64,000 bases of DNA from Pseudorhodoferax sp. Leaf267. Lineage in GTDB: Bacteria; Pseudomonadota; Gammaproteobacteria; Burkholderiales; Burkholderiaceae_C. The notes under the pieces were generated by a model, which saw nothing but the letters and a program-made list of their open reading frames with translations, did not search any database and was not told where the DNA came from. Shown in pieces: positions 17,304 through 27,653 of this stretch (positions are counted from its first letter, which is position 1; every line of letters begins with the position of its first letter). The translations under genes were made by a program, and so were the position numbers. The DNA lies in contig NZ_LMMV01000001.1 in assembly GCF_001422405.1 (NCBI RefSeq), positions 187,275-251,274 of the forward strand, read 5' to 3'.

Positions 17304-19860
17304 TCACCAATCCTCCTTCACCGCCAGCACCGCATCGCGCCCCGCCGCCGCGCGCCCGGCCACCCAGGCCGTGAGCGTGCCGGCCGTCACCACGGCACCG
17401 CACAGCGCCAGCAGCCGGGCCCAGGGCAGCATGAGGTCCATGGTCCAGTGGAAGCTCTGCGGGTTGACCACATGCACCAGCACCACCGACACGGCCAGGC
17501 CCAGCAGCAGGCCGGCGATGGAGCCGATCACCGTCCATGCGGCGCCCTCGCCGGCCACAACGGCCAGGATCTGGCGGCGCGTGAGGCCCAGGTGGGCCAG
17601 CAGCCCGAATTCCTTGCGCCGCGCCAGCACCTGCGCGCTGAAGCTGGCCGCCACGCCGAACAGGCCGATGCCGATGGCCACCGCCTGCAGCCAGTAGGTG
17701 ACGGCGAAGCTGCGGTCGAAGATGCGCAGCGAGATGGCGCGCAGCGCGCCGACCGATGTGAATTCCAGCAGCGCACCGGCGCCCGGTGCCCGCGCCTCGA
17801 CCTGGGCGCGCAGGCCTTGCTGCAGCGCCCCGGGCTCGGTGCCGGGCGTGAGCCAGATCGCGATGTCGTTCACGCGCCGGTCGCCGGACAGGCGTTCGAA
17901 GTCCGCCTGCGGCACCAGCACCGCGCCGAACTGCCGCACGTAGTCGCGCCACACGCCGGCCACGAAGAAGCGCGTGCCTGCCGCCTGCGGGAAGGCCTGC
18001 GCCAGCGCCGGCATCTCGGCGCCGGGCCTGGCGCCATACAGGTCCACCATGGGCTCGCTGACGTAGACGCCGACCATGCCGGCCGGCACGGCCAGGGCAG
18101 CGCCCACCAGCGGCAGGCTGGTCGCCGGGTCGCCGACAGGGCGCGACAGCAGCTGCACGGCCGGCCGGCTCGCATCGAGCTGCAGGCTGCTCTGGCGCGT
18201 GGTGGCCACGCGCGCCACGCCCGGGCTGCCGGCCACGGCGGCCACCGTCTCGGGCGTGAAGAACACCGTGTCGCTGCTGCCGCTGCCGCCGCTGGCCGCG
18301 CGCATGTAGAGCTCGGCCGGCAACACCACGTCCAGCCAGGCGATCATGGACTCGCGAAAGCTCGCCACCATCACCGTCAGCGCCACGGCCAGGCTTAAGG
18401 ATGCGACCACGCCGCTCACGGCCACGGCCGCGCTCTCGCGCACGCGGCGCGCGCGTTCCACGGCCAGGAGCGGTAGCAGCCGATGGGCGACGCGTGGCGC
18501 CAGCCGGTCGTACAGGCCCGTGATCAGCCAGGGCAGGGCCGTGATGCCGCCCACCAGCAGCAGCGCCACGGACAGATAGGCCCCCAGCGGAATGCCGAAC
18601 ACCGGCGGCAGCAGGGCGAGCCCGGCGCCCACGGCCAGCAGCGCCACACTGGCCAGGCGCACCCGGCCAGTGGCCACGCTCGCGCCCAGGCCCTTCAAGG
18701 TCTGGGCCGGCGGCAGGGCCTGCGCCGCGCGGGCCGGCCACCAGCCGCCGGCCAGCGCAGCGGCCACGCCCAGCGCGCCGTAGACCAGCGCGGCCGTGCC
18801 GCTCCATTGCAGCGTGGGCGCCACGCCCGCGAAGTAGCCGCCACCCAGGTCGCCGCCCATCACGCGCAGCGCGGCCGTGGCCAGTGCCGTGCCCAGGGCC
18901 AGGCCGGCGGCACTGCCCACGGCGCCGAGTGCGAGCGATTCCCACAGCACGAGCTGGCGGCGCTCGCGGCCCGTCAGGCCCAGCACGCCCAGCAGCGCGA
19001 ACTGCTGCGCGCGCCGCGCCACCGACAGCGACAGCACCGAGAACACCAGGAAGGCGCCCGTGAACAGCGCCACCAGCGCCAGCACCGTGAGGTTCACGCG
19101 GTAGGCGCGCGACAGGTTGCTGACGCGCTGCGCGTCCTCGCCCGGGGCCTGCGCGCGCACGGCGGCGGGCAGGTCCAGCGCGGCCAGCAACGCGGCCTGG
19201 TCGGTACCCGGCGCGAGCTTGAGGTCGATGCGCGTGAGCTGCCCGCCGCGGCCGAACAGGTCCTGCGCCGCGCCGAGGTCCATTACGGCCAGCGGCCCGC
19301 CGCCTGCCGCCACGGTGCCGGCGATGCGCACGGTGCGCTGCTCCAGGGCCTGCTGCACCCGCAATTGGCCGGCCAGGCCCAGCACCTGCTGCGCAGCCGG
19401 GTTCAGGAACACCAGGCCGGGCGCGAACAGCTGGTCGCGCGCATCGCTCTGGCCCGGCAGGGGCACGGGCATCAGGGCCGGTGCCAGGCGCGCGACCAGC
19501 AGCGCGTCCACGCCCACCACGCGCAGCGTGGTGCGCGCGGCATCGCCGGGCCGCTGGGCGAGGGTCTGCAGTTCCAGCACGGGGCTGGCCAGCGTGACCT
19601 GCGGCTGCGTGGCCACGCGGCCGTACAGAGCCTCGTCGAAGTCGCCCTGCACGGCGCGCAGCTCCAGGTCGGGCTGGCCGTTGACAGAGCGCACGGCGCT
19701 CGCGAATTCGTCCAGCGCCGAGGCGTTGATGAGCTGCACCGAGAACGCCAGCGCCACGCCCAGCATCACGGCGACCACGGCCGCCGCATTGCGCCAGGGA
19801 TGGTGCAGCAGCTCGCGCCACGAGAACGTGGCCAGCAGCGCACGCAGCGGCGCCGCGGCC

Positions 19861-19883
<23 letters not shown>
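17304..19883 (-). CDS. FtsX-family ABC transporter permease (large, two-domain)
   Basis: An 859-aa inner-membrane protein of the MacB/LolCE/FtsX superfamily. The first helix is NAAAVVAVMLGVALAFSVQLI, followed by a long periplasmic domain (about residues 55-250). A first FtsX membrane block lies around 260-400, helices and a second periplasmic domain around 430-720, and a final FtsX block around 740-850 contains RKEFGLLAHLGLTRRQILAVV. This doubled architecture is typical of exporters acting on lipoproteins, lipids or hydrophobic molecules. The ATG at 19883 overlaps the ATPase stop by 23 bases, so the two are coupled. It probably functions with the AttH-like lipocalin at 14072-15130. Confidence 0.93.
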
Positions 19884-20531
<648 letters not shown>

Positions 20532-20541
<10 letters not shown>

Positions 20542-21470
20542 CCCGCCCGTTGTAGCACCTCGGCCAAAGCACCGGGTGCGTCGCAGGCGATGGCCTGGCG
20601 CGCGGGCATGGAACGCAGCCAGGTCAGCTGCCGCTTGGCGAGCTGGCGCGTGGCGGCGATGCCGTGTTCGCGCAGCGCGGCCAGCGTGGGCGCCGGCAGT
20701 GGTGCGTCGGCTGAGGGCAGCGCGTCCAGCGCCTCCCAGGCCTGCCGGTAGCCCACGCAGCGCATGCTGGGCAGGTCGGCGTGCAGGTCGCCGCGCGCGC
20801 GCAGCGCCCGGACCTCGTCGACGAAGCCTTCGGCCAGCATCGCGTCGAAGCGCTGCGCGATGCGTGCGTGGAGCCAGGCGCGGTCCTGCGGCTCCAGCGT
20901 GATCAGCAGGCCCCGGCTGGCGCCGCCCGTGCGCTGCGAATGGAAGGACGACAGCGGCCGGCCGCTCACGCGAAACACCTCCAGCGCACGCTGGATGCGC
21001 TGCGTGTCGCCCGGCGCCAGCCGCGCCGCGGTGGCTGGGTCGACGGCGGCCAGGTCGGCATGCAGCGCAGGCCAACCGCGCGCAGTGGCCTCTTGCTCGA
21101 TGGCCGCGCGCACCGCCGCGTCGGCCGGCGGCATCGCGTCCAGCCCGTCGATCAATGCCTTGAAATACAGCATGGTGCCGCCCACCAGCAGCGGCAGCGC
21201 GCCGCGCGCGCGGATCTCGCCGACCAGCCGCTGCGCATTGGCCGCGAACTCGGCCGCGCTGTAGGCCTGCAGCGGGTCGCGGATGTCGATCAGGTGGTGC
21301 GGCACGGCGGCGCGCTCGGCGGCCGTGGGCTTGGCCGTGCCGATGTCCATGCCGCGGTAGACCAGGGCCGAGTCGACGCTGACGATCTCGACCGGCCGCC
21401 GCGCCGCGATCGCCAGCGCAGCGGCCGTCTTGCCCGAAGCTGTCGGGCCGGCCAACCCCACCCAGTCCAT
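20532..21470 (-). CDS. miaA: tRNA dimethylallyltransferase MiaA
   Basis: A 312-aa enzyme that adds a dimethylallyl group to A37 of tRNAs reading UNN codons. The P-loop GPTASGKT is at residues 8-15, followed by [18 protein letters not shown] (the DxxQxYxxxxIGTAKP-type motif) and HHLIDI. Further motifs are [11 protein letters not shown] and the late [12 protein letters not shown], all diagnostic of MiaA. The ATG at 21470 has GGGTGA just upstream; a GTG 9 bases further is less likely. It is transcribed with the downstream ATPase/permease pair. Confidence 0.97.
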
Positions 21471-21521
21471 GTCAGTCACCCATTGCGTTGCAAGCCCATG
21501 GCCGGGGGGGTGTCGCCATGC

Positions 21522-22427
21522 TTATGGTTCGATCGCCAGACCGAGCAACGGGCGGCCCTGGTCGACCGTGCCCAGCAGCTTGGCGCCACCGGTCTTCAGG
21601 TCGATCAGGTACAGCCGCGCGCGCAGGTCGTCGGCCGTGCGGATCACCGCGAAGCCGGCATTGGAGACGTCGGCGATGTCGAACGAGGCGTCCCGCAGCT
21701 TGCCCAGGCCCAGCGGGCCCACGGTGCGCAGGTCGCCGGTGTTCGGCGACACCACGGGCGTCGTGCCTTCCAGCGAGCCCTGCATGGCCAGCACGCCCAG
21801 GTCGCGGTCGATGGCGTAGTTGGTCGTGATCTTCTCGTCGGTCTTGTTGTAGGTGTAGCCAGCGGCCACCACGGTCGGCTTCTTGCCGGCATTGGCGTCG
21901 CCCGCCACGTAGTGCAGGTCGCCATCGGCCTGCAGGCCCGGCATGTTCGGGTTGCCGTCCACGGCCGCGCCGGTCTCGGGGTGCAGGCGCAGGTTGAGCG
22001 TGGTGTCGCTGACCACGCGGATGCGGTCGGCTGCCGGGTTGAAGTCGAAACCAAAGGTGTTGCCCACCAGCGTGTAGCCCGCGCCCGTGCCGACCTTCTT
22101 GAGCTCGGCCGTGGCCGTGTCCAGCGTGTAGAGCTGGCCGCTTTGCGACAGCGTGTACAGCACGCCGCGCGACACGCGGAAGTCGATGCCCAGCAACTGT
22201 TCGCCGGCAGCCAGGCCCTTGACGGGCATGCGCGACAGCACGCGCTGCGGCTCGCCGGTGTTGAACTTGATGAGCTCGTTGGTCTCCGTCAGCCCGAATG
22301 CGATCTCCTTGCGCGGCGCGGCCGGCGGCTCGGACGTGGTGGCGCAGGCGGCCAGCAAGGCGGCGACGCCCAGCGCGAGGGTGGAGTGCAAGAGGCGGAT
22401 CGAAGGCTTGGGCATGTTCATGTGCAT
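21522..22427 (-). CDS. DUF4394 lipoprotein
   Basis: A 301-aa lipoprotein: a signal peptide with lipobox LLAACATT is followed by a DUF4394 beta-propeller-like domain. Typical features are GLTETNELIKFNTGEPQRV, LLGIDFRVSRGVLYTLSQSGQLYTLD and NTFGFDFNPAADRIRVVSDTTLNLRLHP. Several in-frame ATGs at the front (22427, 22421, 22415) leave the exact start open. The function of DUF4394 proteins is unknown. It lies between the chemoreceptor and miaA with short gaps, so readthrough is likely. Confidence 0.9.
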   Translation of the reverse strand: MHMNMPKPSIRLLHSTLALGVAALLAACATTSEPPAAPRKEIAFGLTETNELIKFNTGEPQRVLSRMPVKGLAAGEQLLGIDFRVSRGVLYTLSQSGQLYTLDTATAELKKVGTGAGYTLVGNTFGFDFNPAADRIRVVSDTTLNLRLHPETGAAVDGNPNMPGLQADGDLHYVAGDANAGKKPTVVAAGYTYNKTDEKITTNYAIDRDLGVLAMQGSLEGTTPVVSPNTGDLRTVGPLGLGKLRDASFDIADVSNAGFAVIRTADDLRARLYLIDLKTGGAKLLGTVDQGRPLLGLAIEP

Positions 22428-22502
22428 TTCAGGTTGAGGGCCTGCAGGCCCGGGATTGTGGCAAGTGCGCCGGGCAGCCCGCCATGGCAGCCGGCGGCGG
22501 GG

Positions 22503-24293
22503 TCAAAAACTTTCCCAGTCTCCCTCGTCCGCGGTCGTGGCCTTGGCCTTGGGGGCGGGTGCGGCGCTCGGCCGTGGCGCAGGCCGGCTGGCAGGCAGGG
22601 CACTGCTGGCCGCGGGCGCCAGGGCAGGGGGCTTGCCCGGGCGTGCCGCCACACGGGGTGCGGGGCGCGCGGCCAGGGCCGCGGGCCGTGCGGGCGCCGG
22701 TGCCGGGCGTGGGGTCGGCCGTGGCGCCACGCGCGGCAGAGCGGCCAGGCCGGTGCCGAGCTTGAACACGGCCATGGCTTGCACCAGCTGGTCGGCCTGG
22801 GCACGCAGGCTGTCGGCTGCGGCAGCAGATTCCTCGACCAGCGCGGCGTTCTGCTGCGTGGTCTGGTCCATCTGGTTGATGGCCTGGCCGATCTGGGCCA
22901 CGCCCGCGCTCTGCTCGCTGCTGGCCGCGCTGATCTCGCCCATGATGTCCGTCACGCGGCGGATGGCGGTGACCACCTCTTCCATCGTGCTGCCGGCCTC
23001 GTCGACCAGCGCCGTGCCCTGCTGCACGCGTTCCACGCTGGCGCCGATCAGGCTCTTGATCTCGCGCGCGGCCTCGGCCGAGCGGCCGGCCAGGCTGCGC
23101 ACCTCGGTCGCCACGACGGCAAAGCCGCGCCCCTGCTCGCCGGCCCGTGCCGCCTCCACGGCAGCGTTCAGCGCCAGGATGTTGGTCTGGAAGGCGATGG
23201 AGTCGATCACGCCGATGATGTCGGCGATCTTGTCCGAGCTCTGGTGGATGCCCTTCATGGTGTCCACCACGCGCGCCACGACCTCACCGCCCTGCACGGC
23301 CACGGTGGAGGCGCTCACGGCCAGCGCATTGGCCTGGCGCGCGTTGTCGGCGTTCTGCTTCACGGTGGCGCTCAGTTGCTCCATGGACGCGGCCGTCTGC
23401 TGCAGCGCCGAAGCCTGTTCCTCGGTGCGGCCGGACAGGTCGTTGTTGCCCTGCGCGATCTCGGCGCTGGCCGTGGCCACGCCGTCGGCGTTGTGGCGCA
23501 CGCCGGAGACCACGGTGCTCAGCTGCTGCTGCATGTCCTTGAGCGAGGTGAGCATGGTGGCGGCCTCGTCGCGGCCCTCGACGCGCGTGTCGTCGGTGAG
23601 GTCGCCATCGGCGATGCGCCGCGCCACCTGGCCGGCCTGGGCCAGCGGCTGCGTGATCGAGCGCGAGAGCAGGTAGGCGAACAGGGCGCCCAGCAGCACG
23701 GCCGCCACCCCGCAGGCGATCAACAGCGTCTTGCCCATGTCCGCGCCGGCCTCGGCGTTGCGCAGCGCGGCGTCGTACAGCTGCTGCTGGCGTTCCTCGA
23801 AGCGCACGATGGCCTGGTCGTAGCGTTCGGCCAGCGGCCGCAGCGTGGCGTTGAGCGCGGCCGAGACGTCGTCGCCGGCCAGGCGCTGCTTGAGCAGTGC
23901 GGCGCGCGGGCCGCGGTAGGCCTCGCGCTGCGCGTCGATGTCGGCGAGCAGGGCCTTCTCGTCCGCGGACGGGCTCAATTCCACCAGCCGGTTGCGCATG
24001 GTGGTCAGGTTGGCCGAGGTCTTGTCCATGGCCGCCTGCCAGGTGGCGATGCGCGCCGTGTCGGCCTCCAGCAGCGCGGCCTGCGTGCGCACCCAGTTGA
24101 TGTCCACCGACAGGCGCCAGCGCGCGGCCAGCAGGAGCTTTTCGTGGTCCACCGTGGCCATGCTGCGCGTGGTCGCCGACAGCTCCTGCAGCCGCCAGAC
24201 GCCGGCCGTGACGCAGGCCGCCAGGATCAACAGCACCAGGCCGAAGCCCAGGGCCAGCCGAGCGCCGATCCGCAGGTTGCGCAGGCCGCTCAT
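22503..24293 (-). CDS. Methyl-accepting chemotaxis protein
   Basis: A 596-aa chemoreceptor. It has a first helix around residues 11-31, a periplasmic four-helix-bundle sensor (about 32-187), a second helix around 188-210 and a HAMP domain with [17 protein letters not shown]. The signalling domain has the highly conserved hairpin [20 protein letters not shown] followed by [22 protein letters not shown] long Pro/Ala-rich linker ends in DWESF, a CheR-docking pentapeptide of the NWETF type, so it is probably a high-abundance receptor that recruits the methyltransferase. Its ATG overlaps the stop of a 21-codon leader ORF (ATGA). Confidence 0.96.
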   Translation of the reverse strand: MSGLRNLRIGARLALGFGLVLLILAACVTAGVWRLQELSATTRSMATVDHEKLLLAARWRLSVDINWVRTQAALLEADTARIATWQAAMDKTSANLTTMRNRLVELSPSADEKALLADIDAQREAYRGPRAALLKQRLAGDDVSAALNATLRPLAERYDQAIVRFEERQQQLYDAALRNAEAGADMGKTLLIACGVAAVLLGALFAYLLSRSITQPLAQAGQVARRIADGDLTDDTRVEGRDEAATMLTSLKDMQQQLSTVVSGVRHNADGVATASAEIAQGNNDLSGRTEEQASALQQTAASMEQLSATVKQNADNARQANALAVSASTVAVQGGEVVARVVDTMKGIHQSSDKIADIIGVIDSIAFQTNILALNAAVEAARAGEQGRGFAVVATEVRSLAGRSAEAAREIKSLIGASVERVQQGTALVDEAGSTMEEVVTAIRRVTDIMGEISAASSEQSAGVAQIGQAINQMDQTTQQNAALVEESAAAADSLRAQADQLVQAMAVFKLGTGLAALPRVAPRPTPRPAPAPARPAALAARPAPRVAARPGKPPALAPAASSALPASRPAPRPSAAPAPKAKATTADEGDWESF

Positions 24294-24355
24294 GGCCGGG
24301 CTCCCGCGTGCGTGGCCGGGCAGGGGCGCACCAAAGACCGATGGGGTGACGACAT
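24290..24355 (-). CDS. 21-aa leader peptide coupled to the chemoreceptor gene
   Basis: A short ORF ([21 protein letters not shown]) preceded by a near-ideal ribosome site AAAGGAGG four to five bases before its ATG. Its TGA overlaps the chemoreceptor ATG as ATGA. The strong site in front of a tiny ORF, with only a modest GGGAG before the receptor, suggests the leader sets receptor translation by coupling. No function for the peptide itself is apparent. Confidence 0.55.
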   Translation of the reverse strand: MSSPHRSLVRPCPATHAGARP

Positions 24356-24394
24356 GGCTCCTCCTTTGCGGCTCACAAGTGCCGCAAATAGTAG

Positions 24395-24422
24395 CATTCG
24401 GTCGTGAGGCGAACCAAAGTTA
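24395..24422 (-). promoter_or_regulatory. Possible sigma-28 (FliA) promoter of the chemoreceptor
   Basis: On the minus strand, TAACTTTG is followed at a near-correct distance by ACCGAATG, compared with the flagellar consensus TAAAGTTT and GCCGATAA. The conserved CCGA core is present, but the rest is imperfect. Position and gene type fit; sequence match is only moderate. Confidence 0.35.
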
Positions 24423-24429
24423 CCTGTAA

Positions 24430-24452
24430 TTTCGCTCATTCTTTGAGCGAAA
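24430..24452. terminator. Hairpin between the lipoprotein hydrolase and the chemoreceptor
   Basis: A perfect 9-bp inverted repeat TTTCGCTCA / TGAGCGAAA with a 5-base loop lies just after the stop of the upstream hydrolase gene (minus strand). It is AT-richer than its surroundings and is followed by only a short T-rich stretch. It may be a weak terminator or a regulatory palindrome close to the receptor promoter. Confidence 0.45.
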
Positions 24453-24474
24453 AGAGAACTTTGTCCGCTGCGCG

Positions 24475-25368
24475 CTACTCGCTGGCCTGCGCGACTGTGC
24501 GGCTGGGCCAGCCGAACAGGCTGCGCAGCGCGCTGCGGTACTGCTCGTGGCCGCGGTCGATGGTGTTGTAGTGCGTGCCGCCGTCCACGGCCACGAAGGC
24601 CTTGGGCTCCTGCGCGGCCTCGTACAGCTTGCGGCCAATGTCGATCTTGATGAGCTGGTCGTCGGCGCCATGCACCACCAGCAGCGGCGAGCCGATGGCG
24701 CCCACCTTCTTCACCGATTCGAGCCGCTGCGTGATCAGCCAGCCGATCGGCAGCCAGCCCCATTTCATGCTGGCGGCCACCTCGGGGATGGACGTGAAGG
24801 TGCCCTCGACCAGCACGCCGCGCTCGTCGGGCACCTTGGCCGCCAGGTCGATCGCGATCGCGCCGCCCAGCGAATGGCCGAAGATGTAGCGCGGCCGGTC
24901 GGGGTGGCGCGCGGCCAGCCAGTCCCACGCGGCGCGCGCGTCCTCGAATGCGCGTTCTTCCGAGGGCAGCTCGCGCGTGCTCTTGCCGAAGCCCCGGTAG
25001 TCGATCGCCAGCACCGAGAAGCCCAGCGCCTGCATGCGCCGCATGCGCGGCGCCGAGCCGTTCACGTTCCAGCGTGCGCCGTGCAGGTACAGCAGCACCG
25101 GTGCGGGGCCGGGCTCGATGGCATCGGCCAGCGGGTCGGCCGGCAGCCAAAGGCCGTGCAGCTTGACGTGTTCGCCCGAGACCTTGGAGTCGAAGCCGAT
25201 CCAGACCTCGTCCATGCCCTCTGCCATCTGGGCGCTGGCGCCCCAGCTGCGGTCGCCGGGCTGGAAGATCCAGTCGCGCTGGCGTTCGTCGAGGGCGCCA
25301 CAGCCGGCCATGACACCGGCCAATGCCAAGGCCGAAAGGGCAGAGGTGAGCAGGGGGAGACGTCGCAT
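24475..25368 (-). CDS. Lipoprotein alpha/beta hydrolase (BEM46-like)
   Basis: A 297-aa protein: signal peptide with a lipobox (AGVMAGCG), then an alpha/beta-hydrolase fold. Visible motifs are LLYLHGARWN (oxyanion region), AIDYRGFGKS, the nucleophile elbow GHSLGG, VVHGADDQLI (acid) and GGTHYN (His). The ATG at 25368 is chosen because it gives the signal sequence; a GTG five codons upstream is the alternative. It is a membrane-anchored serine esterase or peptidase of the BEM46/YqiA-like type with unknown substrate. It stands alone between mutL and the chemoreceptor. Confidence 0.9.
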   Translation of the reverse strand: MRRLPLLTSALSALALAGVMAGCGALDERQRDWIFQPGDRSWGASAQMAEGMDEVWIGFDSKVSGEHVKLHGLWLPADPLADAIEPGPAPVLLYLHGARWNVNGSAPRMRRMQALGFSVLAIDYRGFGKSTRELPSEERAFEDARAAWDWLAARHPDRPRYIFGHSLGGAIAIDLAAKVPDERGVLVEGTFTSIPEVAASMKWGWLPIGWLITQRLESVKKVGAIGSPLLVVHGADDQLIKIDIGRKLYEAAQEPKAFVAVDGGTHYNTIDRGHEQYRSALRSLFGWPSRTVAQASE

Positions 25369-25535
25369 GGCTTGCACAGACACCGGCAGGGGGCGATTAG
25401 TTCATTCGTGCGGGAAGTTAGCAGGAATGGGGCCAGCGAGTGTGGCGGGAATGTGCAGATTGGCAAGCGCGTGTAGCCGGCCGCCGGGGCGACGCGGCAG
25501 CGCGCCGGGCTGGCGCTGGCCCGTCCCGGGCGGCG

Positions 25536-27467
25536 TCAGCGGCCCCGCAGGAACAGCTGGTCCAGCTCCCGCACGCTGATCTGCCGCCAGGTGGGGCGGC
25601 CGTGGTTGCACTGGTCCGAGCGCTCGGTCGCCTCCATCTGGCGCAGCAGGCCGTTCATCTCTTCCGTCGTCAGGCGCCGGTTCGCGCGCACGGCGCCGTG
25701 GCAGGCCATGGTGGCGAGCAACTCGTTGCGCGCGCGCTCGATCACGCCGCTGGCGTCGTGCTGGGCCAGCTCGGCGAGCACGCTGCGCGCCAGCGCCACG
25801 GCGTCGCCATGGGCCAGGCTGCTCGGCACCGCGCGCACCGCCAGGGTGCGTGCCGAGAACGGCGCCACGTCCAGGCCCAGCACGGCCAGCGTGTCGGCGT
25901 GGGCTTCGGCCGTGGCCAGCTCGGTCGGGGTGGCGGCGAAGGTGGCGGGGATCAGCAGCGGCTGGCTGGCCAGGCTCTGCAGGTCGGCCTGCGCCTTCAG
26001 GCGCTCGTAGACGATGCGCTCGTGCGCGGCGTGCATGTCCACGATGACCAGGCCCTGGGTGTTCTCGGCCAGGATGTAGATGCCTTGCAGCTGCGCGAGC
26101 GCGCGGCCCAGCGGCCAGGTGGTGGGCTCGGGCTCGGACGCGGGCGCGACCGGGGCGGGTGCGGAGATGGCCCAGGGGGATGCAGGTGAGGACGCCGATG
26201 CGGCTGCGCGCTTTTCCAGCACCGGCACGGCGGCGCTCCACTGGGCCTGGCGCTCCGCCACGCGCCGGGCCTCGGCCGGGTCGAGGGCGGCGCCGGGCGC
26301 CCAGGGCGTGAACGCCGTGGCGGGCTCCTCGCGCTCGGCGAAGGCCATGGCGGGCTGCTGCCAGGCGGGCATGGGCGGCGCCACGGGCAGGGGCGCGGCC
26401 GGGGACGCAGCGGCCTGCAGCGCCGCGGCCGTGGCGCGCGGCACGGCCAGCGCGTGGTCCACGGCGCGGCGCACGGCCTGGTGCACTTCGCGGCTGTCGC
26501 GAAAGCGCACCTCGATCTTGGTCGGGTGCACGTTCACGTCCACGCGCGCCGGGTCCATCTCCACATACAGCGCATAGACGGGCTGGCGCTGGCCGTGCAG
26601 CACGTCCTCATAGGCGCTGCGGGCCGCGTGGCCCAGCACCTTGTCGCGCACGAAGCGGCCGTTGACGTAGGCGAACTGGTGGTCGCCGCGCGCGCGGGCG
26701 GCGTCGGGAATGCCGGCGCGGCCACGCACGCGGATGGCGGGGCCTCCGCCTTCGCGCTGGCTGGCCGAGGTGTAGTCCACGGCCACCGAGCGCTCGCAGA
26801 AGTCGTCGCCCAGCACGTCGCCCAGGCGCTGCAGCAGGCCGCTGTCGTCGCCATCGGCACAGGCGCGCCATTGCTCGACGAGCTTGCCCTCGTGCCAGAT
26901 GGCAAAGCCCACGTCGGGCCGGGCCAGGGCATGGCGGCGCACGGCCTCGATGCAGTGGGCCAGCTCGGTGGCGTCGGTCTTGAGGAACTTTCGGCGGGCC
27001 GGGGTGCTGAAGAACAGCTCCTTGACCTCGACGGTGGTGCCGACGGCGCGGGCCACGGGCTTGATCTCGCCCGTGCGGCCGTCCAGCAGCATGGCGTGGG
27101 GCTGGTCGGCCGGGCGCGAGGAGACGGCCATGTCCGACACCGAGTTGATGGCCGCCAGCGCCTCGCCGCGAAAGCCCATGGTGCCCACGGTTTCCAGGTC
27201 GTGCAGGTTGGCGATCTTGCTCGTGGCATGGCGCTTGAGCGCCAGCGGCAGGTCGGCCGCGGCCATGCCCATCCCGTCGTCCTCCACCGCGATCAGGCGC
27301 ACGCCGCCGGCCAGCAGGCGCAGCGTGATCTGGCGCGCGCCGGCGTCCAGCGCGTTGTCCACCAGTTCGCGCACGACGGAGGCCGGGCGCTCGACGACCT
27401 CGCCGGCCGCGATCTGGCTGATGAGTTCGTCGGGCAGTTCGCGGATTTGGCGTTTCGATTCAGTCAT
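25536..27467 (-). CDS. mutL: DNA mismatch repair protein MutL
   Basis: A 643-aa mismatch repair ATPase. The GHKL ATPase domain has RELVDNALDAGA with Glu34 and Asn38, VEDDGMGM, and TSKI followed by GFRGEAL. A Pro/Ala-rich linker (about 340-440) leads to the C-terminal dimerisation domain. That domain carries DMHAAHER (477-484, the DQHAxxER-type endonuclease motif with Met in place of Gln), ACHGA near 587 and CNHGRP near 620. So this is an endonuclease-type MutL, unlike that of E. coli. The ATG at 27467 follows TGAC; upstream is a repeat-bearing intergenic region. Confidence 0.97.
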   Translation of the reverse strand: MTESKRQIRELPDELISQIAAGEVVERPASVVRELVDNALDAGARQITLRLLAGGVRLIAVEDDGMGMAAADLPLALKRHATSKIANLHDLETVGTMGFRGEALAAINSVSDMAVSSRPADQPHAMLLDGRTGEIKPVARAVGTTVEVKELFFSTPARRKFLKTDATELAHCIEAVRRHALARPDVGFAIWHEGKLVEQWRACADGDDSGLLQRLGDVLGDDFCERSVAVDYTSASQREGGGPAIRVRGRAGIPDAARARGDHQFAYVNGRFVRDKVLGHAARSAYEDVLHGQRQPVYALYVEMDPARVDVNVHPTKIEVRFRDSREVHQAVRRAVDHALAVPRATAAALQAAASPAAPLPVAPPMPAWQQPAMAFAEREEPATAFTPWAPGAALDPAEARRVAERQAQWSAAVPVLEKRAAASASSPASPWAISAPAPVAPASEPEPTTWPLGRALAQLQGIYILAENTQGLVIVDMHAAHERIVYERLKAQADLQSLASQPLLIPATFAATPTELATAEAHADTLAVLGLDVAPFSARTLAVRAVPSSLAHGDAVALARSVLAELAQHDASGVIERARNELLATMACHGAVRANRRLTTEEMNGLLRQMEATERSDQCNHGRPTWRQISVRELDQLFLRGR

Positions 27468-27554
27468 GTCAGGGGTCCATGACGCCGCGCACCACCCGCA
27501 GCCGATGGAACGGGAGCCAACGCAGAACCAGAGGCCGCGGAGCAGGCCATGCCA

Positions 27555-27618
27555 GGGCACCCGCGAAACTGGCTCTGTCAGGCCGCTGGGTGCGCCCCCC
27601 TCGCGCAGCAGAGGGGGG
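27555..27618. repeat. Dispersed intergenic repeat, copy A
   Basis: A 64-base element that matches copy B at 32867-32933 almost throughout. The core AACTGGCTCTG(T/C)CAGGCCGCTGGGTG is followed by a hairpin CCCCCCT (27595-27601) / AGGGGGG (27612-27618) with loop CGCGCAGCAG. It lies 3' of the zinc-ribbon membrane protein gene on the minus strand, where its hairpin may stop transcription. Such C-rich/G-rich elements are repeated in related genomes (recalled, not checked). Confidence 0.75.
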
Positions 27619-27653
27619 TTGGCGTAGCGCGTAGCGCGGAGACTGGGGGGTGT

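Noticed and set aside
20781-24407. A 1208-codon open frame on the plus strand opposite miaA, the DUF4394 gene and the chemoreceptor
   Set aside because: It spans three well-supported genes on the other strand and has shadow-type composition (rich in Gln, His, Arg, Gly, Val). There is no ribosome site.
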